From JAGLON01 sp041394985 (GTDB lineage: Bacteria; Zixibacteria; MSB-5A5; GN15; JAAZOE01): 64,000 nt of DNA. The translations under genes and the position numbers were made by a program. Where the stretch lies: NCBI GenBank assembly GCA_041394985.1, contig JAWLBI010000001.1:868001-932000 (forward strand), given 5' to 3'. Under the pieces are notes generated by a model. The model ran no database searches and was not told the DNA's origin. It saw only the letters and a program-made list of their open reading frames with translations. This document shows, piece after piece, positions 1-9,349 of this stretch (positions are counted from its first letter, which is position 1; each line of letters opens with the position of its first letter).

Positions 1-2
1 AA

Positions 3-938
3 GATGTTTTCATGGACGTGTACGATAAATCGCTTGATACACTGGAGTGGGAATGGCGGCAGATGCTGGATACGTTCCAGGTTCAAATCGGCCATGTGAG
101 GTACTTCTATGAGAAAAACGAGTACATCTACAACCGCCTCGGTATGGATACATTTATAGAAGAATTCGGAAGACTGGGCAGTACGAAAGGCGACACGATT
201 TTCTATTTGAGCGAAAAAGCCTGGTCGCTGTACATGGACGGAGAATACGATACGGCCCGCACGCTGTATGAAAAGTTGATACCACTGGATCCGAAGAATG
301 CCAATCATCGGATGGTGTACGGCAATCTGCTGTTGATAGACGGTCAATATGATTCCGCTGTCGGTGCATACACGGAATTGTACTATCGTGATTCGACTGT
401 GAAGACATCGTTTTATAAAAAGGGCGAGGCGTTCTGGTATCAGGGTAATAAGGACAGCGCCGAATACTATTTTTATAAAGATATCACCGATGATCCGTCG
501 CAGTTGAGCCAGGCATCGTCAGGTATCTTTATGGGCAGTATCGAATTGATGAAGGGCGATACGTCAAAGGCCCGGGATTACTATGCCGGAGCGCTCGATG
601 CCATGGAACATATTTACAAATTCGGCCGGACGCGTCCGGGGTATTTGCTGCGCCTCGGTCAGGCGCACATGGGGCTGGCAATGTGCGATAATATTCCGCT
701 GGCGACGGCCCGGTCATTTTTGGAGCAGGCCCGGTATTTCGAAATTCACCCGCAGCGGGTCATATTTTTGACCAGAATTTTGCGGGAATTGGGCAAAATC
801 GCCGATTTAGAAGGCAACCGGGACAAAGCAATTGCGTTATATCAGGAGGCGATGGGATATCCTCTGTCGCCGCACGCCGCCGCCGAAGTGCGGCAATACT
901 TGACGAAACCGTTTACCGGGTATCATGCGGAAGAATAA
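3..938 (+). CDS. TPR-repeat protein, 5' end outside window
   Basis: The reading frame is already open at the window edge, so the ATG at 12 may be internal and the gene probably starts upstream. The visible 311 codons hold tetratricopeptide-like helix pairs: paired W/Y-L-x-x-G and A-x-x-x-Y-x-x-A patterns around residues 70-150 (for example GEYDTARTLYEKLIPLDP) and again near the C-terminus (GNRDKAIALYQEAMGYPL). Such repeats are protein-interaction scaffolds. It ends 15 bp before the BatA-like gene on the same strand, so the two are likely co-transcribed; Bat operons often include TPR proteins (BatB/BatC/BatE type). The exact role cannot be read from the sequence. Confidence 0.75.
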   Translation, partial: DVFMDVYDKSLDTLEWEWRQMLDTFQVQIGHVRYFYEKNEYIYNRLGMDTFIEEFGRLGSTKGDTIFYLSEKAWSLYMDGEYDTARTLYEKLIPLDPKNANHRMVYGNLLLIDGQYDSAVGAYTELYYRDSTVKTSFYKKGEAFWYQGNKDSAEYYFYKDITDDPSQLSQASSGIFMGSIELMKGDTSKARDYYAGALDAMEHIYKFGRTRPGYLLRLGQAHMGLAMCDNIPLATARSFLEQARYFEIHPQRVIFLTRILRELGKIADLEGNRDKAIALYQEAMGYPLSPHAAAEVRQYLTKPFTGYHAEE

Positions 939-953
939 AGAGAACTAACACCG

Positions 954-3038
954 ATGTTTAATTTTCTCAACACTGCGGTCCTCGCGGCCGCGGCGGCCGC
1001 GCTGCTGCCGTTTCTCCTGCATCTGTTTTCGAAGCGGAAAGTGAAAATCGTTCCGTTTTCCTCGATTGCATATTTGAAGGCGATGCAGAAGAATCAGGTG
1101 CGAGCGATTAAAATCAAGCAGTTGCTTCTGCTGGTTCTGCGGACACTGATAATTCTGGCTGTCGTATTGGCATTTGCCCGCCCGGCAACGACCGGCGGGT
1201 ATCTCGGTTCTCATGCATCGGTGTCGGCGGTTATCGTGATTGACAATTCCGCCTCGATGGGATATGCCGCCGCGAACGGATTGTACTTTGAGTTAGCGAT
1301 ACGCAAGGCGCGATCGCTTCTGGAGATGTTCGGTCCGGAAGATGAAATTGCGGTGTTGGCGACCAATGGAATACTATCGACGCCTGCCACGGAGCGGGCA
1401 TTCGGCAATACGTCGGCAGCGAATGATGTTCTCGATGATATCACATTGACCGACAGCAGAGCGAATCTGACTGAATCGGTCACTCTGGCGAAAGAATTGC
1501 TGGACGGTAGCTCAAATCTGAATCGCGAATTGTACATCATCTCTGATTTCCAGCAATCATCGTTGACTTCCGAAAACAAAGCGAAAGATGTTGAAGCGCG
1601 GACTTATCTGGTCGATGTGACTGAGGGCAACATTGCCAATAATGGAATTATCGATGTCGATTTGGGTAATCGTCTCATTGAGGTCGGTACTGAATTCCCG
1701 CTGACGACGACAATAAAAACATTTGCATCAGACAGTCGCGAGGATATTCTGGTATCGCTGTACATCGACGGTCGGCGTATGTCGCAGGACGGTATTCGCC
1801 TTAATGCGGGTGAGAGTGGTCAGATTGTATTCCCCGTGACAGTGAGTAACCCCGGATTCCATTCGGGATCGATTGAACTGTCCGATGATGATTTGCTGGC
1901 CGACAATGTGCGCTATTTCAGTTTCTTCATACCGGATAATTTTAATATCCTCATCGTCGGCAACAGCGGCGTCGATGCGCGCCTGACCGAATTGGCTCTG
2001 GCCCCGGATGAAAAGCTGCGGCGCCACTGGTCGGTGACGAAGATTACCTATCAGCAACTGGCGTCAGCTCGATTGAATGAGTACGATGTCGTCTACCTGA
2101 TAAACGATGCCTCGCTTGCATCGGGTGATGTCAATCGATTGAAAAATTATGTCCGCAACGGCGGCGGTCTGTTCGTCAATGTCGGTCGCGAGGCCGACAG
2201 CGCGGCGTTTAATTCACAGCTAAGCGAAATGCTTGGCGTATCGCTGACATCGGAGTTTCCGAAGCAGTTTTCGCGGAGTGGATTCTTCCAGCTGTCTCAG
2301 CTGGATCTGGAACACCCGATTCTGTCGGTTTTCTCCGATGATGCCAATGCCGGGACATTGAGTTTTAAATCGTATGCCATTGTTAAATCTCAGTTAAATA
2401 GCGAAAACCCGGCGCGCATTCTGGGCAGGTTCTCGGATGGATCACCTGCCATCACCGTGAATAAATTCGGCCGTGGCCGCACGATGTACATGGGGTGTGA
2501 TTTAAACCCGGATATCTCTGATATTACTCTGCATCCGTTCTTTGTGCCGTTCCTGGTGCGCAGCAGTGAATTTCTGTCATCGGGATTTTCTGCGGCGACG
2601 GATAATATCACGACAGGCGAATCGGTGCGGCGCACGCCGGGGCGTGATTTCAATGTGAAAAATGAATTCACGCTGATCGAACCGGATAGCACCCGGCGAA
2701 TCGTGACGGCTCAGGTGCTCGATGATGTCAAGGCAATCGATTGCGGTCGATTGGACAAGGCCGGAATATATCGTATCATGAACGGTACGACCGAGAGCGA
2801 CCGTCTGGCCGTGAATATCCCGGTTGAGGAAGGCGATCTGTATCGGGCAGACTGGGAAAACCTGGAAGCACAATTTAACGCCTCGCGAATGCCGCAGACG
2901 ACTAATCTGGCGTCGTTCGTTTCCGAGCAACGCTTTGGACGCGAATTGTGGCAGTATTTCATTCTGGTTGCGATTTTATTGATGGTGCTTGAGATGATTG
3001 TCGCCCGCGATAAAGGCGCACCGCTTTCCGAAGAGTAA
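954..3038 (+). CDS. BatA-like membrane protein with VWA domain
   Basis: This 694-residue protein has the layout of aerotolerance-type BatA/YfhO-like proteins. An N-terminal hydrophobic segment (residues 5-25) is followed by a basic KRK stretch, a second membrane segment (about 56-76), then a von Willebrand A domain whose MIDAS motif DNSAS lies at residues 97-101. A large extracytoplasmic region follows, with a glutamine-amidotransferase-like part around residues 330-480, and a last membrane helix (YFILVAILLMVLEMIVA) sits at the C-terminus. VWA proteins of this kind are thought to act with MoxR ATPases in envelope stress or complex assembly; no MoxR gene is in the window. The TPR gene ends 15 bp upstream and the ABC-F gene begins 8 bp downstream. 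Confidence 0.85.
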   Translation: MFNFLNTAVLAAAAAALLPFLLHLFSKRKVKIVPFSSIAYLKAMQKNQVRAIKIKQLLLLVLRTLIILAVVLAFARPATTGGYLGSHASVSAVIVIDNSASMGYAAANGLYFELAIRKARSLLEMFGPEDEIAVLATNGILSTPATERAFGNTSAANDVLDDITLTDSRANLTESVTLAKELLDGSSNLNRELYIISDFQQSSLTSENKAKDVEARTYLVDVTEGNIANNGIIDVDLGNRLIEVGTEFPLTTTIKTFASDSREDILVSLYIDGRRMSQDGIRLNAGESGQIVFPVTVSNPGFHSGSIELSDDDLLADNVRYFSFFIPDNFNILIVGNSGVDARLTELALAPDEKLRRHWSVTKITYQQLASARLNEYDVVYLINDASLASGDVNRLKNYVRNGGGLFVNVGREADSAAFNSQLSEMLGVSLTSEFPKQFSRSGFFQLSQLDLEHPILSVFSDDANAGTLSFKSYAIVKSQLNSENPARILGRFSDGSPAITVNKFGRGRTMYMGCDLNPDISDITLHPFFVPFLVRSSEFLSSGFSAATDNITTGESVRRTPGRDFNVKNEFTLIEPDSTRRIVTAQVLDDVKAIDCGRLDKAGIYRIMNGTTESDRLAVNIPVEEGDLYRADWENLEAQFNASRMPQTTNLASFVSEQRFGRELWQYFILVAILLMVLEMIVARDKGAPLSEE

Positions 3039-3046
3039 CCTGCCGT

Positions 3047-4930
3047 ATGCTTCTTGCCACCCTGTCAAATATTACCAAGCGATTCGATAAGCAGTTGATT
3101 GTCGAAGACGGTACACTGTCGGTCAACGAAGGGCAAAAGGTCGGACTGGTCGGCAGCAACGGCGCCGGGAAGACCACGCTGTTTCGCATTCTCGACGGCA
3201 CCATGCGGCCGGATTCCGGGCAAATCGATTTCAAGAAGGGCACGCGCATCGGGACAATCGCCCAGGAATTACGCGATGAACTGGAATTGTCGCTCTATGA
3301 CTTCTGTTTTTTGACCCACGAGAAAATCAATGACATGCGCCTGCAGATGGCGCGGCTGGAGCCGCAAATTAACGAGGGTAATGCGCCTCAGGAAGTCATT
3401 GACGAGTTCCATGCCCTGACTGAAGCATATACCGAAGCCGGCGGGTATCGGTTCGAGACGGAAGTGAAGCTGGTGCTCGAGGGAATCGGATTTACCCGTG
3501 CGCAGATGAATCGGCCACTGTCGACATTTTCGGGCGGCGAGCGCAATCGCGCGCAGATTGCATCGGTGTTGTTGGGGCAATATGATTTACTGCTGCTCGA
3601 CGAGCCGACGAATCACCTTGATATTCAATCGACAATCTGGCTGGAAAATTATATCGCGGGCTCGCGCGCGGCATACATTATCATCTCGCATGATCGGCGC
3701 TTTCTGCAAAATACGGTTGATAAAATCGCCGAACTGTCGCTGGGGCGTTTGACGCTCTATCATTGCAGATACAATGATTATCTGGTGGAGCGCGAAAAGC
3801 AACAGCGATTGGCCGAGCATTATTTTCGGCATCAGCAAGAGGAGATCGCGCGCATCGAGGAATACATCCGGCGCAACATGGCCGGGCAGAAGACGAAGCA
3901 GGCACAGTCGAAGCAGAAATATCTGGCGCGAATGCAGAAGCTGGAACCGCCGCGCGAGGAACACAAGAAGCCGGTGTTTCGCATTCACGACGGCGGCCGG
4001 TCATTCCGGCAGGTTATAAAGGTCGAGGATCTGGCGGTCGGATACGACAGTTATCCGATTGTCGGGGATATCGGCTTCGAATTGACGCGCGGCGACCGGG
4101 TTGGTCTCATCGGCCCGAACGGGTGCGGAAAATCGACGCTGTTAAAAACGCTCGGCGGCCTCATCCAACCGGTGGCCGGAGATATCACCATCGGCGGCAA
4201 TGTCGACGTCGCCTATTTCGATCAGGAATTGTCGAATCTGAATATGAACAGCGACGTGATTTCGGAAGTGTGGGACATTGATCCGCTTGCGGAATCGGGG
4301 CGCATCCGGTCATTTCTGGCTCGTTTCGGTTTCAAAGGCGAGGATGTATTTAAACCGGTGTCGCTTTTATCCGGCGGAGAGAAGACGAAGCTGTCGCTGG
4401 CAAAGATTCTCTATCGCCCAGCGAATCTGTTAATCTTTGATGAGCCGACTAATCACCTCGATATCGTTTCGATAGAGGCACTCGAAGAAGGTCTTAGTCA
4501 GTATAACGGTACGTTATTCGTCGTCAGCCATGACCGAGATTTCCTTGATGTGGTGGTGAATAATATCTTCGAAATCAACGGTCGATTCCTGCGCCGGTAT
4601 CTCGGCAATTACAGTTATTATGCGGAAAAAACGAATGCTGCGGTGACGCAAACGAAGACCGTCTCCGATGAGAAGAAGGCCTCGTATGAGGAGTTCAAGG
4701 AGAAGGGGCGCATCAAGTCGCGATATAAAAAGCGCCTCAAGGCATTGGACGACATGATTTCCGACGGCGAGAAAAAACTCAGGGCATTGGAGCGCGACGA
4801 ACTGGCCATCGATGGATCGAACTGGGAAAAGCTCAATGCCATCGCCGAGGAAAAGCGGCATCTGGAAGAGGAAATCCTCGGTTGGTACATCGAAAAAGAA
4901 CAGATGGAAAAGGAGCCGCCGCATGATTAA
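3047..4930 (+). CDS. ABC-F family ATPase (ribosome-associated type)
   Basis: A 627-residue soluble protein with two ABC ATPase domains and no membrane segments, as in the ABC-F family (EttA, Uup, YkpA and antibiotic-resistance relatives) that act on the ribosomal E site. The first domain has Walker A GSNGAGKTT at residues 36-44, signature SGGERNR and Walker B LLLLDEPTNHLD; the second has GPNGCGKST, SGGEKTK and LLIFDEPTNHLD. A charged linker of about 80 residues separates them, and a lysine/glutamate-rich coiled coil ends the protein, closest in layout to Uup or the YkpA group. Which subfamily it belongs to cannot be settled by eye. The ATG follows the BatA-like gene by 8 bp, and the end overlaps the next gene by 8 bp. 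Confidence 0.93.
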   Translation: MLLATLSNITKRFDKQLIVEDGTLSVNEGQKVGLVGSNGAGKTTLFRILDGTMRPDSGQIDFKKGTRIGTIAQELRDELELSLYDFCFLTHEKINDMRLQMARLEPQINEGNAPQEVIDEFHALTEAYTEAGGYRFETEVKLVLEGIGFTRAQMNRPLSTFSGGERNRAQIASVLLGQYDLLLLDEPTNHLDIQSTIWLENYIAGSRAAYIIISHDRRFLQNTVDKIAELSLGRLTLYHCRYNDYLVEREKQQRLAEHYFRHQQEEIARIEEYIRRNMAGQKTKQAQSKQKYLARMQKLEPPREEHKKPVFRIHDGGRSFRQVIKVEDLAVGYDSYPIVGDIGFELTRGDRVGLIGPNGCGKSTLLKTLGGLIQPVAGDITIGGNVDVAYFDQELSNLNMNSDVISEVWDIDPLAESGRIRSFLARFGFKGEDVFKPVSLLSGGEKTKLSLAKILYRPANLLIFDEPTNHLDIVSIEALEEGLSQYNGTLFVVSHDRDFLDVVVNNIFEINGRFLRRYLGNYSYYAEKTNAAVTQTKTVSDEKKASYEEFKEKGRIKSRYKKRLKALDDMISDGEKKLRALERDELAIDGSNWEKLNAIAEEKRHLEEEILGWYIEKEQMEKEPPHD

Positions 4931-5501
4931 TGTGCTGGGTCTGACCGGATCGCCGGTCGCAGATTCTTCGACCGAGATTCTGGTCAAAGAGGTGCTGCGC
5001 GGTGCGGCGGAAAAAGGCGCCGATACCGAACTCATCTATCTGAACGAATTTGAAATCATGCCCTGTCAGGCGTGCGGGCAGACACCCGAGAATGGGTATT
5101 GTTTTTTCTCCGATGGCATGACGGAGTTGTACGAAAAATTTGAGGCGTGCGATGCTATCGTTATCGGTTCGCCGATTTATTTCGATTCCGTCTCGGCCCA
5201 GACTAAGCTGTTTATCGACCGGACGAATTGCTTTCGGTCAATCGATCCCGATAAGCCCGGTGAGTACACGCCTCGCTTTTCACAGAAGCGCCGCGGAGCG
5301 ATCGTGCTGGTGGGGGGCGAGCGGGAGCAATTCGAGTTCGCCCGGCGCGTGATCGGCGGATTTTTCGTCTGGGCGGGAATCGAGAATCTGGGGCTGGTGT
5401 CGTTTGCCTATAAGGGATTCGAAAAAGGGGCGGCCGCTCATGACAAAAGAATCATGAAGCAGGCATTCGATATGGGTAAGAAACTGGCGGCAAAAAAATA
5501 A
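4923..5501 (+). CDS. Flavodoxin-like NAD(P)H-dependent FMN oxidoreductase family
   Basis: The frame is open further upstream inside the ABC-F gene, but the ATG at 4923 is the likely start: it has a strong AAAAGGAG site (4908-4915) seven bases ahead and overlaps the ABC-F stop by 8 bp. The 192-residue product has the flavodoxin-like fold of NADPH-dependent FMN reductases: LTGSPVADSST phosphate-binding loop near the N-terminus, a CQACG then C cysteine set around residues 43-55, and the conserved GSPIYFDSVSAQTKLFIDR stretch. Family members reduce FMN, quinones or unknown acceptors. Three cysteines rather than four make a full iron-sulfur site uncertain. Substrate unknown. Confidence 0.82.
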   Translation: MINVLGLTGSPVADSSTEILVKEVLRGAAEKGADTELIYLNEFEIMPCQACGQTPENGYCFFSDGMTELYEKFEACDAIVIGSPIYFDSVSAQTKLFIDRTNCFRSIDPDKPGEYTPRFSQKRRGAIVLVGGEREQFEFARRVIGGFFVWAGIENLGLVSFAYKGFEKGAAAHDKRIMKQAFDMGKKLAAKK

Positions 5502-5528
5502 GCCGCCCACAGATGCCTGCAGGCGGCT
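5492..5528 (-). terminator. Rho-independent terminator of the PEP-CTERM gene
   Basis: Arms AGCCGCC (5501-5507) and GGCGGCT (5522-5528) form a 7-bp stem. Read on the minus strand it is followed by TATTTTTTT, a good U-tract, so it terminates the PEP-CTERM gene; there is no T-run on the plus side. Confidence 0.7.
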
Positions 5529-5555
5529 CGCGCAATGTTCTCAGAATCAAAGAAG

Positions 5556-6293
5556 TTACTTTTTAAATTTTCTGTACACGCCTAATCCGGCCATGCCGAG
5601 ACCCATCAAAACCAGCGTGGTCGGTTCGGGAACCGCATTGGAAGCGGTACCTTTGACCGACAGCATGGTGAAATCGATCGCCATATCGTCGCGATACTCG
5701 CCGTCGTAGGTGTCGAAAAAGACTTCCAGTTCACCGTCTTTAATCATATCCAGATCGACTGCAAAGGTGTAGATACCGGTGCCGTAGGGGGTCTGTCTGA
5801 TGGCTGCGAAATCGGCAACTTCCACACCGTCGAAGTACAGGTGATGATATGAACCGTCGAGACCAGCAATGTCGATCGTGAAGTATGCAGCGGTCATTTG
5901 CTCGAAGTCGTAGATGCTGAATTTATGGTCGAAGGTAACATCGTAGATGTTGCCCATATCGGTCGCCTGGGCGCCGTTGGTTGCATTGATCTCGTTATCT
6001 TCGCGGTTATCGAACATCCAGCCGGTGGGATCGCCGATGAACGGCAGGTTGTCGAACTCGCCGACTTCATCTTTTCCGAAACCGTAGCCGTCATTGTCGC
6101 CGATAATACTGGCAATGGCGAACGGGCGATCGCCGGTGGCGTCGCCGGTCGTCAGGCCGGACGGATCGTTCGGATCGTTGCGGCCTGTGCCGCCATTATC
6201 TCCGGTGGAGCCGTAGGTGCCGAATGCCGAAGCCGGCAGCGTCAGGACCAGCAGGCAAATGATGGTCAGTGTAACTCTCAGCAGTGCTTTCAT
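5556..6293 (-). CDS. PEP-CTERM sorting domain protein
   Basis: The start at 6293 is chosen over the longer frame because a GGGAGAG ribosome site precedes it and the product then begins with a clean signal peptide (MKALLRVTLTIICLLVLTLPASA). The 245-residue protein has an acidic, Asp/Gly/Asn-rich body, and ends with the three-part PEP-CTERM tail: VPEPTT, a hydrophobic helix (LVLMGLGMAGLGVY) and a basic end RKFKK. Such proteins are exported, cleaved and anchored by exosortase, and are commonly linked to exopolysaccharide. No exosortase gene is in this window. The body resembles no domain I can name. Confidence 0.9.
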   Translation of the reverse strand: MKALLRVTLTIICLLVLTLPASAFGTYGSTGDNGGTGRNDPNDPSGLTTGDATGDRPFAIASIIGDNDGYGFGKDEVGEFDNLPFIGDPTGWMFDNREDNEINATNGAQATDMGNIYDVTFDHKFSIYDFEQMTAAYFTIDIAGLDGSYHHLYFDGVEVADFAAIRQTPYGTGIYTFAVDLDMIKDGELEVFFDTYDGEYRDDMAIDFTMLSVKGTASNAVPEPTTLVLMGLGMAGLGVYRKFKK

Positions 6294-6775
6294 GTTGTCT
6301 CTCCCGGCAAAAATTGTTTGCCTCAGTGCAAATCCTGTAATGTCTTTTCTTCTCCGGTCCGCCGGTTTTGGGTCAAAAACCCGGCCGGTTTTCCTTGCCG
6401 GAGTCAGGCAGACATCTGTTAATGAGAATAAAGCAAATATCGTACCCATATGGGCAGATTTGGAAGAATTCAGCCATACTTATAAAATTCCGTCATTATT
6501 CATTACTCGAACTGAAATATCGGGGATGACAGGGGCTTGATTTTTGTCTGTAACTTGTTAATTCATTATGAGATAGATATGTGGGCATGAATACGGATAA
6601 AATCTGTCTCTTAATTATCATACTCTGAATCGATTTCGGAGAGTTTTCCAGTTTTATGTAACTGGAATGTAATCTGAAAAAACATGAGTTTTTTGTCCTG
6701 TTTACTGACTCAATTATGCAAAATGTTGCATACAAGGTACTCGTTGCGTGCTATTGATTTCCGTGCCTTAATGCC
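6294..6775. other. Intergenic region between divergent PEP-CTERM gene and aroF
   Basis: About 480 bases with no convincing gene. The part next to the PEP-CTERM gene (6346-6415) is GC-rich with an inverted repeat GGTTTT/AAAACC and several GCCGG motifs, possibly a control region; the rest is AT-rich. Short open frames here lack coding character. Confidence 0.4.
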
Positions 6776-6803
6776 TTGATTTCGGCGAACAAAAGTATAT
6801 ATT
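6776..6803 (+). promoter_or_regulatory. Sigma-70-type promoter for aroF/men genes
   Basis: TTGATT (6776-6781), a 16-base spacer and TATATT (6798-6803). Transcription would start near 6810, about 50 bases before the aroF start. Confidence 0.45.
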
Positions 6804-6857
6804 ATTTGGTTGCGGATTTTAGATAAGTACTAACGAACCGGATCGGGTATAACGGTC

Positions 6858-7865
6858 ATGAACCCGAACGGGCAGGATAGCATGATTTACAATTTTGAAA
6901 TAACCGACGCCTCGTATGTCGACTTTATAGATGAACTGCGAAAACACTCTCTCGATTACGAACTGATCAAGCGGGATAAAATCGTTATTCGGATTTTCGG
7001 GCATGTCGATGACGGTCTTCGCACCAGACTGGATTCCCTGGCCGAGTCTCGTCGGCTGGTGTTGAAGAAATCGGAGGAGCGAGAATCGCCTTTTGCCGAC
7101 GGCAAAAAAATGTTTATTGCCGGACCGTGTTCGGTCGAATCGGAGGAGCAGCTGGATGCGATCGCGCGATTCTTATCTTCTAAAGGCATAACGTACCTGC
7201 GCGGCGGTGCGTTTAAGCCTCGCACCCAGAGCAGTTCCTTCCAGGGGCTCGGAAAAGTCGGCCTCAAGATTCTATCCGAAACAGCACATCATTATAATAT
7301 GAAGGTAGTGACCGAGTTGATGGACCGGTCGCAATTGAACGATGTCGTCGAGCATGCTGATATCATTCAAGTCGGTTCCCGCAACATGTTCAATTATACG
7401 CTGCTGACGGCTCTCGGGTCGGTCGACAAGCCGATTCTTCTCAAGCGCGGTATGGCCGCGACGATTGACGAGTGGATTTTTGCCGCCGATTATATCCGGA
7501 AAGGCGGCAATACCGATATTATCCTGTGCGAGCGAGGGATTCGGACATTCGAACCGCGCACCCGTTTTACGCTCGATATCCTGGCGATACCGCTGGCGAA
7601 AAAGATTTCCGGATTACCGGTCATTGCCGATGCCTCGCATGCGGCCGGCAACCGCGATCTGGTACCGCCGCTGGTCAGGGCGGCTCTGGCCGCCGGAGCG
7701 GACGGCGTGATGGTCGAGGTACACCCGGCTCCGGGCGAAGCGCTGTCTGACGGCGCGCAGTCGATGTCGTTCGGCGAGTATGCCGAACTGCTGGTAGAAT
7801 TGCATGGCGCCGGCTGGTATCACCCGACAAACCTGAAAGCGTCCCAACCCAATAAGCCGGAATAG
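6858..7865 (+). CDS. aroF: 3-deoxy-7-phosphoheptulonate (DAHP) synthase
   Basis: This enzyme condenses phosphoenolpyruvate and erythrose 4-phosphate, the first step of the shikimate pathway that yields chorismate. The 335-residue protein has the ferredoxin-like regulatory domain of the type I-beta/AroF group (residues 10-80) followed by the TIM-barrel: FIAGPCSVES, LRGGAFKPRT, GSRNMFN, LLKRGM, CERGIRTFE and ADASHAAGNRD are the PEP/sugar-phosphate and metal sites. An alternative ATG at 6882 would drop eight residues and neither has a strong ribosome site. Placement 3 bp before menF links chorismate production to menaquinone synthesis. Confidence 0.95.
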   Translation: MNPNGQDSMIYNFEITDASYVDFIDELRKHSLDYELIKRDKIVIRIFGHVDDGLRTRLDSLAESRRLVLKKSEERESPFADGKKMFIAGPCSVESEEQLDAIARFLSSKGITYLRGGAFKPRTQSSSFQGLGKVGLKILSETAHHYNMKVVTELMDRSQLNDVVEHADIIQVGSRNMFNYTLLTALGSVDKPILLKRGMAATIDEWIFAADYIRKGGNTDIILCERGIRTFEPRTRFTLDILAIPLAKKISGLPVIADASHAAGNRDLVPPLVRAALAAGADGVMVEVHPAPGEALSDGAQSMSFGEYAELLVELHGAGWYHPTNLKASQPNKPE

Positions 7866-7868
7866 GCT

Positions 7869-9203
7869 ATGGCCGAGGCGAATTCCACAACAGGGGATGT
7901 ATCCCCGGAATTTCTCGCACATATCGAATCTGTATTAGAAACTGCAGTGAAGAATCGCTGCAGTCTGCCGCTTCGCGTGCGGCGAAAAGTCCCAAAACTT
8001 TCCGTTCTGGACTGGCTGGATAATCAATATCAAAATCAGAAAATATATTGGCGGAGCCGCGACGGCCGGGTGGAAATCGGCGGTATCGGCATGGCGTTTA
8101 TTCTCACCGAAGACATACAGCGGGTACTCCAGATAGCTGGGGATCCCGGATTAACGGTGTCATTCAACCTTTCATTCGATCCTGAGTCGGAGAATGATGA
8201 TATCTGGAGCGGGTTTGCCCGGAAGTCATGCTATATTCCCGACACAGTTTTGAAGCGAATCGATGACGAGTACTATATTGAGCACTGCCTTTCCATCAAT
8301 AGTGGAATACGGGTTGCTGATATTCTCCTTCTTATTCGGATATTGAAGTACGAGACTGACGATACGGACAATCGCCAGCCGGCCCAATTCGTGCTGCGGC
8401 TCAAAAAGCATAGTCCCGATTTTGCGGGGTGGAAGAAAAACATCGATGCGGCCAAGAAGGCAATCAATTCGGGACGGATTAAAAAAATTGTCCTGAGCCG
8501 TCGCAGTGATTTTGAATTAGATCGTTCAGTTAAGCCGATTGACTTCTTCCGCACGCTGGCAGAGAACAGTCCCGGGACGTATCTATTATTTTATCAGCGC
8601 AATGCGACTGAGGCCTTTATGTCTCTGACGCCGGAGCGATTGTTTGCTCGCAGGGGAAGGAACATTTCTCTCGAAGCGATTGCGGCGACGGAAAGACGCG
8701 GTGCGGATACTACTGAGGATATACGAATCGAGCAGCAATTACTGAGTGATACGAAGCAATTGCAGGAGCATCGCTTCGTCGTCGATTACATTGTCGATAC
8801 TATGGCCCTTGAGTGTGAGGAACCTCTTCAGGTGATGCCCGCTGAAGTACTCAAGCTGGAGCGGATTCAGCATTTGCGGACGCCGATGTCGGGAGTGCTC
8901 AAGGCAGTTGATGATGAGAGACTAATCCGTATGCTGCATCCGACGCCGGCAGTCGGGGGGCTTCCGAAAGCGGATGCGATGAAGTTGATCGCCGAAATCG
9001 AATCGCATCACCGCGGCTGGTATGCCGGAGCCATGGGGTTTTTCTCGAGCGATGAGGCTGAAATCGCGGTTGGGATTCGCTCGCTGGTGATGCGAGGTCG
9101 CGATTTATCGGTATTTACCGGTGCCGGAATTGTCGCGGCATCGGATGCGAAGCAGGAATGGGCCGAGATTGACAGTAAGAATATATTGAATGGGTTGTTG
9201 TAG
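7869..9203 (+). CDS. menF: Isochorismate synthase
   Basis: Converts chorismate to isochorismate, the committed step of classical menaquinone synthesis. The 444-residue protein has the chorismate-binding domain in its C-terminal half: KIVLSRRSDF, SLTPERLFAR, EAIAATERRG, then QEHRFVVDYI and HPTPAVGGLPK, and GAMGFF and VGIRS near the end, as in MenF/DhbC/EntC. The N-terminal 180 residues are weakly conserved, as usual for the family. It follows aroF by 3 bp; menD begins 146 bp later after a small repeat. Confidence 0.94.
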   Translation: MAEANSTTGDVSPEFLAHIESVLETAVKNRCSLPLRVRRKVPKLSVLDWLDNQYQNQKIYWRSRDGRVEIGGIGMAFILTEDIQRVLQIAGDPGLTVSFNLSFDPESENDDIWSGFARKSCYIPDTVLKRIDDEYYIEHCLSINSGIRVADILLLIRILKYETDDTDNRQPAQFVLRLKKHSPDFAGWKKNIDAAKKAINSGRIKKIVLSRRSDFELDRSVKPIDFFRTLAENSPGTYLLFYQRNATEAFMSLTPERLFARRGRNISLEAIAATERRGADTTEDIRIEQQLLSDTKQLQEHRFVVDYIVDTMALECEEPLQVMPAEVLKLERIQHLRTPMSGVLKAVDDERLIRMLHPTPAVGGLPKADAMKLIAEIESHHRGWYAGAMGFFSSDEAEIAVGIRSLVMRGRDLSVFTGAGIVAASDAKQEWAEIDSKNILNGLL

Positions 9204-9228
9204 AGTGATGTTCAGGATTAGACTCTGA

Positions 9229-9278
9229 GATTGCGACGTCGCTGGTCCGCTTCGGCGGACGCGCTCCTCGCAATGACA
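9229..9278. repeat. Small intergenic palindromic repeat
   Basis: Between menF and menD lies a perfect hairpin GTCCGC-TTCG-GCGGAC (9245-9260) framed by ATTGCGACGTCGC and GCTCCTCGCAATGACA, whose ends are themselves partly complementary. Similar CATTCC/GCAATGAC units occur at 11.96 kb and 39.2-39.5 kb. Confidence 0.6.
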
Positions 9279-9349
9279 TGAGGTGCATAATAAGATGCGA
9301 ATCGAATAGGATGTTGGTAAATTAACATGAGATTGGGAGAAGTGACAGC

